Assembly: GCF_000143535.2 (NCBI RefSeq)
Contig: NC_037311.1
Location: forward strand, 2,046,001-2,110,000
Source: Botrytis cinerea B05.10
Lineage: Eukaryota; Ascomycota; Leotiomycetes; Helotiales; Sclerotiniaceae
Direction of reading: 5' to 3'
Length of the DNA stretch: 64,000 bases
The notes beneath the pieces are model-generated. The model was not told the origin of the DNA, ran no database searches, and saw nothing but the letters and a program-made list of their open reading frames with translations. Both the position numbers and the translations under genes were made by a program. Every line of letters starts with the position of its first letter. Position 1 is the stretch's first letter. Positions 32,443 through 43,451 of this stretch are shown piece after piece.

Positions 32443-34728
32443 TTCAAGAGCCCTCAATGTTCCGTTTTCGTCATTAATATGCAAGGAAGTGTATCACAAT
32501 TGCCACCGTTTGAGTCTTGAATGAATGATATTTTGGGGGGAAGTCTGGGATTGTGGACCAGAACGTGATGCCACCAAATATCTTCTTGTAATAGCTACCA
32601 CTGATACAGGTCACACCTGCTTAAGCATGTATTGACGGGCTTTTTTGTATCAGATATCTGCTATAATGAGTATTTGTGTTCGATGGTCTGAGGTTGAGGT
32701 CGTATCATTTTAACAAGCAACAACAGCTGCTGCAGCCGTGAGTCTTACGCAGGAACGTAATGCGCTAGACCCCTTTTCTATTGGTCCGTGCTCGTCACAC
32801 TTCCAGCCCTGCCATCATAATACTGCACATGCTTAAATAACCCGTCAACATTCTATCCATCATAGTAACGTCGATTCTTTCATTACTTTCTATGGTTTCT
32901 CGAGACCCAAAGTTCCTTCTATAATGATCTATCGCTCATTCTCTAAATACACAAATATGTTATCGAGAGGGAAACCAAACCAGCAATCAAAGAAATATAA
33001 CATGCACCCAGGCTTACACAGCTCCAGTATTTTTATTTGGAGGGATGCTATCAACTCCCATGAGATTGTAGGCATTTAACGTCCACGTACATCCAGAAAG
33101 AATGGGAGAAACAAGGCAGCAGCAGCAGAGAGTCCAAGAAGGTCACCTTATTTTCGCAGCTCAATCCCAAGGACAGAAGAGTCTGCGAAAATCACAACAT
33201 TAACGTCTACAGAAACCATAATGTCTACACCGACGCAGGCTAAATCGCCAAGAGTATGGAAAGCTGTTGCAACTAGATGAAGGGCAGACTGCAAATCTTA
33301 TCTGTTTAGGAATCCAATCAAACGATTTCTTATACATAGCTTCTTGCGCTCCTCATTCGTTGGGAGCAAGGCTTTCTACCATTCATGCCATCTCAACCAC
33401 CCTTCGCAACTTATGGGCCACTACAGGATCTTAAGGAATAATTTACTCTTCAAAAACATGCCAGTGGAACTCAGCTCCCTCAAACAAGCGTGCTTTTATT
33501 CTGATATTATCAATCAATGCACCTTAATCTTGTACTCGGATTGCAATTATCGACTTACAGGAGAACAGGATCGTCTAACCGAAGTTCGTCGTCTATGCCC
33601 AAATTCAAAGCCAACAATATACTCAAAAGATCTTGTAGCCTATGGAACAGATATCGATAAATGGTCTAGAGCATTTGCTCTTATTTTCAAATCTTGACGT
33701 TCATGTTCACGATGATCATCCCCTTACCAAATCGCAACAGTGTTGATAATCAAACAAATCTGCGTATGTCTTGCTCTCCCACAGATCACGGTCAATGAGC
33801 ACCGTATCACAGCTCTATGCACTTTCCTAGTTGAGCTTGGAGTCAAAATTCTGGAGTAGAAGAATGAGAACCAGGTTTCCAAGTGGGTAGATGACGGATT
33901 AGTAACAAGTCTGTTTCTCGCAATCCAAAGATTTCCCGATGGAAAGACGAAAAGCAGAACATTGTAACAACCGTGGAACCATGCAATGCATGAGATTCTT
34001 TACAAGAATTCTAAGATAGACAAAGCATCGCATTAGATTCGGCCTGGAAAAGAATTTATGGGGTGGCACACAATGGGAGCTTCGGAATATAGCCATTGGC
34101 CACTTGAGTTGCTGGAGTGGCCAGTAAGGCGATGGCGAAAATATTTCAGGTCTATTGGTAAATGGATCTATTACGGGATATTATACAAACACAACTTTCC
34201 GAGCTCATAGTTACAATGATCACGAATTTTGGCACAAACAATACAATCTATTTCGGTGCATATGGATGTTTTCCGTTCCCAGATTTGTGATTTTCCAGAG
34301 CAATCAATTGCGCTTCCCGAGAGATGTCGACGATAGTTAATTCAATCCAGCTTCTGCTTTGGAATTTGATCGGCCATTTAAATGGTAGCCACATGTCTCG
34401 ACTCACCTGAAGTCGCCTCTTCACCATGTTCTCGGTAGCTCAATCAAGCAAGCATTAAAATATCTCCACAAGTAAATTGTTCTTCTAATCAGACTTCATA
34501 TTCATACAATTAACTTCGGTATCAAATGAACGATAAAATGAAAAAAAAAAAAAAAAAAAAAACAGGCCAAAAACGCCATCCTCCACTTGCTTAAATATGT
34601 CTATGGGCTTTCAAAGGCCACATCTTCGCACGACACGCGCCATGAAAATTGGCGAGTCTCCAAACTCGCCATACAGTCAGCGGTACAAATATCTCTAAGG
34701 AGACTATTCAATTCTGATTCCGTCACGC
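32443..34728. other. 2.3-kb intergenic, no supported gene
   Basis: Spacer between the regulator and the RTA1-like gene. It contains a 22-nt poly(A) run at 34541-34562. The 117-codon frame at 33344-33697 has no motif or codon bias that I trust. I see no transposon ends or recognisable remnants. Confidence 0.45.
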
Positions 34729-35746
34729 TCAATTCCAAGCCTCTTCCAATTTATCATCAGTAATAATCTCGGCACTCTTATGATTGATATACTCCGTTGG
34801 TCTGAACACATAACCCGGATGAACAACCGACAATGCATAACCTGCAATTGCCACAGTTCTACGAACCAGTCAGTATAATTTTCACACCACAAAAATCAAA
34901 ATAGCAAACTTACATTCCCTCCAAACAAATAAATCCAACCTCATTCTTCATAAAACTCATCCCCCATCCTTGCCCCAAAACAGCCATTCTGTAGACAACA
35001 CTGACACCGACTGACAAGAATGCCGCTGGGAGTGCAATGTAGAAATACATAAATCGTCTCGAGGCGCGTGTGTTTTCTGCATACGCATTGAGTTGCTCGG
35101 GGTAGGCACGAACTTGGATCTTGTAATCTGCATGCAAGACACCAAAACAAATCATCGAAAGCAATTGGAAGCACAAGCCTGCGATCACGACGTTGGATCC
35201 GGTAGAGAGATAAAACGATGGGGTAAAGCCGACTGCCGAAGTGCTCTGAAGAAGAGATCCAGAGGTGAGGAGAATAAATGGGAGAAGTGTGACGGAGGTG
35301 GAGATGAGAGGGTAGGTAGCAGGATTAATGCGGGAGAGGGTGGTGCTATAGGTTTCAATTATGTTTGTGTAGCAGAGAAATACTCCATTGAGGAAGAATA
35401 AAGGGCCAACTGTGAGAAAAAGATTTTGGAGGGTGAGCCTGAATAATTGTTAGTATCTTCTGAATATATCTAACGGATGAACATCTCACCCGACATGACT
35501 CCATGGACTAGATGCCATCATTACTCTCCCAGTATACCCAATCACCTCACACAAACTTCCTAGTATGAACGTGGCTGTGAATCCCCATGTCTGATACCTA
35601 AACCCTTGTATCAATTGTGCGATCGTAATGATGCAGAAAATTGCCAACAGAGTAGCGTTGGCTGGAAGCGATGGTGCGTATCCAAACGGTGTCGCTGAGA
35701 CAGGGCATTCGTCTGAAACTTTTAGACAATTTGCGTAATAAGACAT
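34729..35746 (-). CDS. RTA1-like multi-TM protein
   Basis: Exons 35490-35746, 34914-35438 and 34729-34858, 303 aa. The frame upstream of 35746 is open for 50 more codons but has no credible N-terminus. The chosen start gives MSYYANCLKVSDECPVSATPF, which matches the short N-terminal cysteine-bearing ectodomain of RTA1-like proteins. About seven hydrophobic segments follow, with FGYAPSLPANATLLAIFCII as TM1 lead and the family-like GFTATFILGSLCEVIGYTGR. The terminal exon encodes AIAGYALSVVHPGYVF, where RTA1 proteins usually have a TVFHPG-like end. Yeast RTA1, RSB1 and PUG1 act in resistance or lipid and heme handling at membranes. Substrate unknown. The middle region is more diverged than usual (NIIETY in place of LGRLI). 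Confidence 0.85.
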
Positions 35747-36891
35747 GACTTCTGAACGGCTTTCCACAAATTTAACGGAAGAATTCTTTTTGGAGAAAAT
35801 GAAAGTGAAATAATGAAATAAGGTAACTTTACAATGAAGGGTCAAATATGACTTGTACTCATTGGCATCACAGGGCTTTTTACTCCATCCCAACATGTTG
35901 GCGGGAACAGAATTATGTACATATCCAACTTATAGGTCGGACTGAAGCCTCGATTAACTGGTACTTCAGCCCCTTGATTGATGATAGTAAAGGTTACCAG
36001 GCCCTTCCGCCTACGAATCATCATTCCATCGACCGAATCGTGTTACAGAAGCGGCAATTGATTGCACAGCATTTCTAATTGATATGAATTGACGGCCGAA
36101 AGGAATGCAAGAACTACTCAAGATACAAATATTCTAAATCAAATAACCAGATATTTCAATTGGCATAAAAGTGTCACTCCAGAATTTATAACGAACATGG
36201 AGCTCGATGGAAGTGGAGAATGCTTCTTTGTGGCCCTAAAAAGTTTCCTGTGAGGAACTTTCCCGATTTGAATAGGAGCGTAACCTAAAGAGTTGGAAAT
36301 TCTCATGTGCATCTTCTATGAAGAAGACTAGCATAAGAAGTAATTGAGCAAGGACCATATGTTGGATATCTTGTAGCGCAAGACGACGATCTATGTGGTC
36401 GGCGGTTCGCATCCTTCGGTTCGACCCCATTCTTCAAGAACGCAAGGACGCAACTTGGGTACATAATTTCCTACAGAGCTGGCTAAGCAGTAACCCAAAG
36501 ATTCCACTTAGGTATAAAAGTATAACACTTTGGTGATAATTTTCCCCACTCGCGTTGATAGAACAACAGACGAACAACACTCAACTGAAAAATTCATGTA
36601 CAAATAACTATTCGTTTAGGCGCTCAGTCTTTTGAACGAAAATTTTCGCCTCTTGAGCGCTTATGAAGAGCTTTGGTATACTCCTACCGCTGGGGATTCA
36701 TGAGGTCAAAAGGAATGTGTCCTAGAGTAATATCTAAGCGCCTTGTGCAACCGGCTCTGTGTGAGCAACATTAGATGTTACATAGGTCTTGCATGAAGAG
36801 CAGTAAGATTGATTCAACTATCATAAAGTATCAATGCTAGGCTTTTGCTCAAGACTACGTACCAAAAATTCAAGCATCCCTATAAGTGAAT
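35747..36891. promoter_or_regulatory. Divergent spacer, RTA1-like / methyltransferase
   Basis: 1.1 kb shared by two divergent genes, containing the nested inverted repeat at 36620-36660. No other gene seen. Confidence 0.45.
36620..36660. repeat. Nested inverted repeat
   Basis: Outer arms gcgctca (36620-36626) and tgagcgc (36654-36660) enclose a perfect 12-bp palindrome cgaaaattttcg (36637-36648). It lies about 230 bp upstream of the methyltransferase ATG and about 870 bp from the RTA1-like start. It could be a dimeric operator or a hairpin. Confidence 0.7.
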
Positions 36892-38018
36892 ATGAGTGGT
36901 GAAATAAGTCGGAACATGGGCGAAAGATATCCCGAAGAAGCATCAAAATTGTTGAAAGGTAGCATCATTTATCATTACGACGTATGCGCTGAATACTATT
37001 ATTCCCTTTGGTAAGTCTCCTCGTGTCTCCTGTGATGTTCATACCATTGTAATCCTTCAAAGATTCACTCAGACTCACGGAATCAGGGGCGAGCATATCC
37101 ACCACGGATACTTCCTCACTCCCGCCGATACAAAAGAAATTGCTCAAATACAACAAATAGAACTCTTGGTTCACCAATCGAACCTCGAACCGGGAAGCAA
37201 AGTGTTGGATATTGGATGTGGACTCGGCGGTACTTCTCGATATCTAGCTCGAGAATTGGGTTGTGAGGTGATAGGAATCGCATTGAGTGAAGCAGAGATA
37301 AGGATTGCGAGGCGAGTGAGTATAGGAGAGGCAGATGGTGAAAATGAGGGTGAAGATGGGTTCATTAGGCTGGGTAAAGGGAAGGTAAAATTCATGGTAC
37401 TGGACGCTGAGATGATTGAGGAAACTTTTGAGAATGAAACGACAAAAATGTTTGACTGTGTATGGATTTCGGATGCAATGAGCCATCTTCCAGATAAGAG
37501 AAAGTTCGTCAGTGACGTAGCAAGGCTCTTGGATATTGGAGGAAAGCTGGTGCTTGCGGATTGGTTTGCAGCTACTTCTGGTATGAACGACAGTGTGAAG
37601 ACTAAGCAGCAAAAGGACGACTTGGCAGCTATTGAAAGTAAGATACCTTTAGACATTACGAAGGAAGTCGATGCTAATCTTTTTGATTTAAAGATGGCAT
37701 GATGCTTCCTCCACTCATCAGTCAAGAAGTATTTATACGCTTGGCTGGAATGAAGGGGCTAAGTCTTTTAGTCGAACCACTCGAGATTAGTGATAAAGTA
37801 TCGCGGACATGGTAAGTAACTGTGTGAGCTTCATTCGCGAATTAGTTGATAATTTTGTTAGGGATATATCGTGGTCCTTAATTACAAAGCCAAGATTATG
37901 GCTATTTGCTCTTTCTCAAGGAAGGGAAGGGCTAGCGTTTGTAGGTGCTCTGAGGGCGATGAGAAGGGCATATTCGAACCAGACATTTCAATATGCTGTT
38001 TTGGTGTTTGGGAAATAA
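36892..38018 (+). CDS. SAM-dependent methyltransferase (tocopherol/sterol MT-like)
   Basis: Exons 36892-37010, 37087-37637, 37694-37811 and 37862-38018, 314 aa. IYHYDVCAEYYYSLWGEHIH (26-45) is rebuilt across the first intron and LAAIENGMMLPPL across the second; both match this family. The SAM-binding motif I is VLDIGCGLGGTSRYLAREL (79-97); a second motif sits at FDCVWISDAMSHLPDK, then LADWFAA. The fold is class I. Relatives include gamma-tocopherol, sterol and natural-product C- or O-methyltransferases, so the substrate is open. It is divergent from the RTA1-like gene. No TM or signal sequence, so probably cytosolic. Every splice is GT-AG and in phase. Confidence 0.88.
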
Positions 38019-39052
38019 AACAGAACTGTGTGTATCTTGTTGTAAAACCTTATGGGTGAAGTCAGTGGTAGATAATATTTCCATAGACGTTGCTTATTTC
38101 AAAGCCCACGTTGGTCATTGGGCGCGGGCGAATCGAGTTCCGTGCATTTGGAAACCTGCATTTGAAAATTTGCCAGTTACAGTCCCCTCATCTTGTATAG
38201 CGCCAACATCATTTTGATGCTTAGTGTTATCGCGAAATAGAAGTATTAGCCAAATAGGATAGAATGTCAATACCTAAGCCGGGGTTTGTAAACCGTCTGG
38301 GAAAATGTAATCATCTTACTCCGAATTATACTTCAAATTATTTCTCTCCCGTGGGTCAACCACAAACACACATTTTATACTGAGCTTCGGCTTACTACTC
38401 TGAGTATTCTTCATCGGTAGAAGTTTCTATCTATCGCCAACACTGTGTGAGGAAGGAACATAGATCGAATTGTCAAACAAACACAATTGAATAGAAATAT
38501 GGAGTTGAGAGAACAAAAGTAGAGAAGTGCGAAAGACAACGAGAAAGTGTCGAAGTAGAAAACTAGACTAAGAATGGCAGGCAAGGGCGTGTGGATCAGT
38601 AGTTCCTTCACTAGCAATGTTAGAACTTATTAGCAGTGGGGAAGAACGCGGACTGTGGAACTTCAAGCTTAAGCTTAAACTTTATTGATGGCAAACATGC
38701 ATTTTCAAAAGACAGACATTCAATCCAATATAAGTGTACAAATATCTTAAATTCGTACCCAAATTCCATGTAAAAATCGTTTAACTAAATAGAAGGCCCT
38801 AGTGCTTTCCCTGAAACGAAGTGAATAAAAGAGAAATATATGACAAATAAATTCCTTGTCCTAAATAACAGCTGCCAGCAGTCTCAATTGTCTATCTCAT
38901 GAACATGGCATTCATAATCACATCGACAGTTCTCCCTTATGAGCATCCCAAGACAAAATCCTAAACAAAAGTATTCCCAAACCAATCCACCGGCCAAATA
39001 ATGATCTTTCACGTCCTGTCTTTTGTATAAATCATCACTTAAATTTTTGCAC
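38019..39052. other. Intergenic, no gene seen
   Basis: 1.0 kb between a plus-strand and a minus-strand 3' end. AT-rich with scattered short frames; nothing recognised. Confidence 0.5.
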
Positions 39053-39655
39053 CTATTTGCCAGCTAATTTCTTGCCTTTCTCTTGTGTGATCGGATGGGT
39101 TTTCGGGTCTGACAAGCTGGAGGCGATTTGCTCGTGACGTTCGGGGGTTTCAACCCAAGTGTCGAGAGGTGTCAGACCACCGGTATAGGTGGGGAAAATG
39201 GAGTATGCAGGTTGGTACTGCAACTCAACCGAGTCATTCTGGCTTGTAGGGATATTATTATCCTCATTATAGTTAACAGAGGTGCTTGGAGTCGGGATAA
39301 AAATCGAGTACTCTGACATCGATTCGGAGGATGGGACGGTATAATGTGCTCTCATAGATGCCTCCGTATCTGCATAAGAGCTAGCAGCACGAGTGCTGTC
39401 GGATAGACGACGGTCAAAGGGAGAAGTTCGTGACGATACATTCACAATTTTTTTGTATTGGTCGATCTTCGCTGTTGCAAAGTTGCGATTGGTAGAGAGT
39501 TCATCTACCAAGTCTGAAGCAAGGTCTTCGTCGATGTCACCAGAGTATTGACTCATAAAAATTGTATCGCCTTGGAAAATCCACTCGCACGAATTGTTCG
39601 ACGGCACGGTGATGCCTGTGAGGTCCGAGATCGATGTGTGGAAAGAGTTCGACAT
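39053..39655 (-). CDS. Hypothetical low-complexity protein
   Basis: Single-exon frame of 200 codons with an ATG at 39655. It is Ser/Thr/Asn/Asp-rich and likely disordered, with no TM, signal peptide or recognised domain. The N-terminal SDLTGITVPSNNSCEWIFQGDT could be a small folded part, and the acidic GDIDEDLASDLVDEL follows. The C-terminus is basic (KGKKLAGK). There is a possible upstream 5' UTR intron. Not recognised. Its uniform open frame and good start argue for a real gene, possibly lineage-restricted. Confidence 0.6.
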   Translation of the reverse strand: MSNSFHTSISDLTGITVPSNNSCEWIFQGDTIFMSQYSGDIDEDLASDLVDELSTNRNFATAKIDQYKKIVNVSSRTSPFDRRLSDSTRAASSYADTEASMRAHYTVPSSESMSEYSIFIPTPSTSVNYNEDNNIPTSQNDSVELQYQPAYSIFPTYTGGLTPLDTWVETPERHEQIASSLSDPKTHPITQEKGKKLAGK

Positions 39656-42236
39656 TCTGATTGAGTCAACTAGGCAGCGAAGTTAACTTCTGAGAGTTAT
39701 TGGCAAATAAATGAAGGGGTTGATGATGAACATACGCTTTTCGTGATTGGAAAGGAGGTAAGTGAATTTATAGTAATGGTAAGAATAGCGAGTTGACTCT
39801 TAATAACAATCCGTCCCGCAGGCTACTTCCGATTGAATAGTAGAGCTTGTTGACGGTAAATCAAATGATTGTCACTTTAAGAGGGGTGGTGATATCGGGT
39901 AGCGGGGATAGACTAGGGTTCTGCAACTCAACTTACATATCCAACTTACCTCGCCCATTTCATTACTTACATTACGGTTTCTCAGTACAGCACACCAACT
40001 AATCACTGGTAGTGTCTGTCGCTTGCCAAAAATAACATTGTAAACGCGTCCCAATCCTTGATGGTATCAAGTCACGGGGAGTGACTTTGAGAAGGGCGAT
40101 TTCGGGGGCATTGTACAAGTTCTCTGAATCAATACGCTTGGCATGCCTTGACAGGTTCGTCTTTAATCCATAAAAGTATTGTAGAGAGCCCTGGCCCAGA
40201 GCCAATCAGACCTCTTGTTTCGTCTTAATCCTTCGTCGCGACCAATTGTTGCGTGTGATTGGTCGTGGCTGCATGAACAGCTCAGTGCCTCAGAGGCGGT
40301 CATCATTGAACCGAACAATCATAAGACAAGAATGAAAAGGTTAACTTTCATAGAGAGCGGTCGGCCCTAAGAGAAAACAGAAAGTTCAGAGAGGGGGAGC
40401 CCTTATATCAATTGCTTTCACACCTTGCTTCCCAACAGTGGGTAGGATGCACATAGCCACCATGCAAGGATTCAACGCAAGTTTGCATGGAGGACAGTAA
40501 CCCCCTTGCGACTGAAAGAATGATGACATCTGATTCGACATCGAAAATGATAAGACGGATCGTATGACCATTTGTGCAGAAGCACCCAAAGATGGGCGCA
40601 AACAATGGAGGTAAGATCATTGAGGCAGGAGGGGGAGCCCGTATAGCATTCGTTCCTGATGGCCAATCGAAGAAATCACATTGCGACCCGACTTGCTTTT
40701 GATGCATGGCTGCCATCCTGCATGTGATAGATATTGTTTTTTCGTACAATCACCGTTTGGCCCGCAATGTCAGACCACCTTGCGATAAGGAACATTGGTG
40801 AGCCAAATAAATAAAACCCTGGCTGGATATGCCGTGGAACTTCGAGCTTCATTTGATGTGAAAAGAAGCGTCATCCCATTCGATTTGTTACTCTTCTCAC
40901 GACTGGATCGAGAATGCTGAATCTTACAAGCACGCATTTGTGATCATTCCACATGTGCTCTGGATGTCAATGTCGTCCGGAAAGGCTCATGATCAGACCC
41001 GCCTCGCGCCATTGAAAGGTAGTAATGCTTTTTGCTCTACCAATCACTGCAAAATTCCGCATTCCTTGATATGACAGATCTTCAGATCTTCTACGGAGGG
41101 AAATCTCGTAGCTGGACATTGTCGATGCGGCGACGGAAGTTCGGGAGTTGGTACCATGCACGTGACCTAACGACTTCGGAAGTCCCTCAATCTCCTTTGT
41201 CCTAATCGCCAAGAATTTTTTCCCCCTTTTCTCGTCGCTGCCAAGATAATGCATCTTCTTTTTACTTTCTCTGTGCTATAAGAAGCTTTTACCGTCGGTC
41301 AAATGATAACTTCGGATTATGACAAATTCTCCGTCCGTTCGTCAAGTCCGAATCAACCAGGCGTGGGTGTGGTGATTGTAGCGCATCCCGCGCTTCGAGA
41401 AGCTTGCTCCTTGATAATCATCATTATGACGAAAATCGGACATTGAACAATACAACTTATAAATTCCTCATTATGAAGTCATATAATCCGGCACGAGACT
41501 CAGTGCCACAATCCTCTTCTGTATAGCGTTGCAGCCTTTCAGTCACCTTCCCAATAAACAAACTCACTAGTGTGTCGATTCCTCCGCCTTGGCGAGTGGC
41601 TTGCAAGACTTTATATGAAATTCAACAAGACTGATGGTGGATAAGCAGATTTTAGTGTGGTTTCATACACGTGATTATCATCGCGGACAAATCTTGGCCT
41701 CCAACCAGAAAGCATAGATGCGTTCTAGATTCATGCTAAATGGAAGATTTAAGGAACTTATTAAACCTTCTTAAAATTGGTGGTTCAAATAAAGCTTCTC
41801 TGGCAAACTTCACCATTCGTGGAAAATTCAAACTTGTCAATACGTGGGAAGTGCCGACCCGCTGCCAAGCTGAAATCTGGGGTTGAAACATAGGGGAATC
41901 CCATCACTGCAGATTAATTTCCATCTGAAGATTGTGGGGATAGGATCTAGTACCGGCGTGTTGAACATCTGGTGCCTATGAGCTGCCATTTTCTGGTAAA
42001 TTACGGATGATCCTTCCAACGTTCCTGTCTGAGTTTATATTGATTTGCGGAGAACCAATGTACATAGTTATTCCGGCCCACGACGAATTCATTTCGCTCA
42101 TTGTTCGGCTGTTACTTGCATGAAAAGATGTCGGGAAATTGCTATGCTTGGCCTCTAGGACTTGATAAAGGCGGGTGCCCTCGAGACTTCACTTTGCCTA
42201 GTTCAACTCACATCCATTTTGTTTGATCATCTCATC
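39656..42236. other. 2.6-kb intergenic, no supported gene
   Basis: Long spacer upstream of the polygalacturonase. A 113-codon minus-strand frame (40408-40749) and others lack motifs. The last 200-300 bp should contain the polygalacturonase promoter. No transposon ends seen. Confidence 0.45.
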
Positions 42237-43451
42237 ATGCCTAAGAACTCTCAGATCTCTGGGCTTTTAGCCCTCACCTTGGCAGGTGCTTGCACTGCCC
42301 AAACAGCTTGTACTGCCTCGGTGTATTCCCAAATCGCTCCTTGTGTTGCGTCTTCTACTGCCATTGTTTTGAACAACGTGTTTGCACCATCAGGCAGCAG
42401 TATTGACCTTACTGGTGTTAAGGCCGGTACAACAATCACGTTTGCTGGAAAAACAACATTTGGATTCACCAATGACAGTAGCTTCGAACCAATAAAGTTG
42501 GGCGGTTCTGGAATCACTGTTACTGCTGAGCCCGATGCAATTATCGATGGTAATGGCCAAGTTTATTGGGATGGTCTTGGTTCAAACGGTGGTGTGCCAA
42601 AGTATGTCTACACGACAATTCAATGGCCATGCAGCTAACAATGAATTTAGGCCAAATCATTTCATTGCAGCCAAGAAATTGATCGGGGGTTCCATCATTG
42701 AGAATCTCTACATTCAAAACTGGCCCGTCCATCTTTTCACTATCACCGGTGCTGTTGGACTGACCATTCAGAATCTCGTCCTCAACAACACAGCAGGAGA
42801 CGCGCCGAATGCAGCAAGTGGTACATTGGCTGCAGCACATAATTCAGATGGATTTGATGTCAGCTCGTCCAGCAATACAATAATCAAGAATACACAAGTT
42901 TTCAATCAGGATGATTGCGTCGCCGTCACGAGTGGAAACAACATCACCATTGACGGGTTATATTGCTCAGGTGGTCATGGTCTCTCCATCGGATCTGTTG
43001 GTGGAAAGAGCAACAACAATGTTACCAACATCACAGTAAGTTATATTTACTTCGTCATTGAATAACTTACTTACTCATTTATTTCCAGTTCAAAAACAGC
43101 GAATTGGTCAATTCCAGCAACGGAGCTCGCATCAAGTCAAATTCCGAAACTACCGGTTTCATCTCCAACATCACATACAGCAACATCAAGCTCACAAATA
43201 TTGATACTTATGGAATCGATGTACAACAAGATTATCTTAACGGGGGCCCAACAGGAGAACCAACTAATGGTGTCATTATTGAGAACATTCTATTTGAAAA
43301 TGTAGTTGGAACAGCTGCAGCGAGTGCTAGAAATTACTACGTGCTTTGTGGTGAAGGAAGCTGCAGCAATATCAAATTCTCTGGAGTCAAGATCACAGGA
43401 GGTCAAAAAGAAAGCTCCTGTAACTACCCAGCAACTGGCTGTCCCGCATAA
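42237..43451 (+). CDS. Endopolygalacturonase (GH28), secreted
   Basis: Exons 42237-42601, 42651-43035 and 43089-43451, 370 aa. The frame opens upstream, but the ATG at 42237 begins a signal peptide (MPKNSQISGLLALTLAGACTA). GH28 enzymes cut alpha-1,4-galacturonan in plant cell wall pectin with a right-handed beta-helix. Catalytic motifs are visible: NSD (N186-D188), QDDC (D209, D210), SGGHGLSIGSVGG (H231) and RIK (R264-K266). The usual third Asn-Thr-Asp appears as Asn-Ser-Asp, and RIKT as RIKS; both are tolerated in fungal enzymes. Cysteines near the C-terminus (VLCGEGSC, ESSCNYPATGC) match the usual disulfides. Length is typical. It is flanked by 2.6 kb and 1.9 kb of spacer, as often seen for pectinase genes. 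Confidence 0.95.

Noticed and set aside
32443..32484. Fourteen-codon upstream extension of the Zn(II)2Cys6 gene
   Set aside because: Begins with TTG; the next in-frame ATG (32442) is the first usable start.
33344..33697. 117-codon plus-strand frame
   Set aside because: No motif, no neighbouring exon, not clearly protein-like, and no credible ATG context.
34541..34562. Poly(A) run as tail of a retroposed element
   Set aside because: No element body, target-site duplication or matching family was seen next to it.
35747..35896. Fifty-codon N-terminal extension of the RTA1-like gene
   Set aside because: Lacks family character. The start at 35746 gives the standard short ectodomain.
40386..40749. 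Minus-strand frames in the polygalacturonase upstream spacer
   Set aside because: No family motif and overlapping frames in three phases; probably chance.
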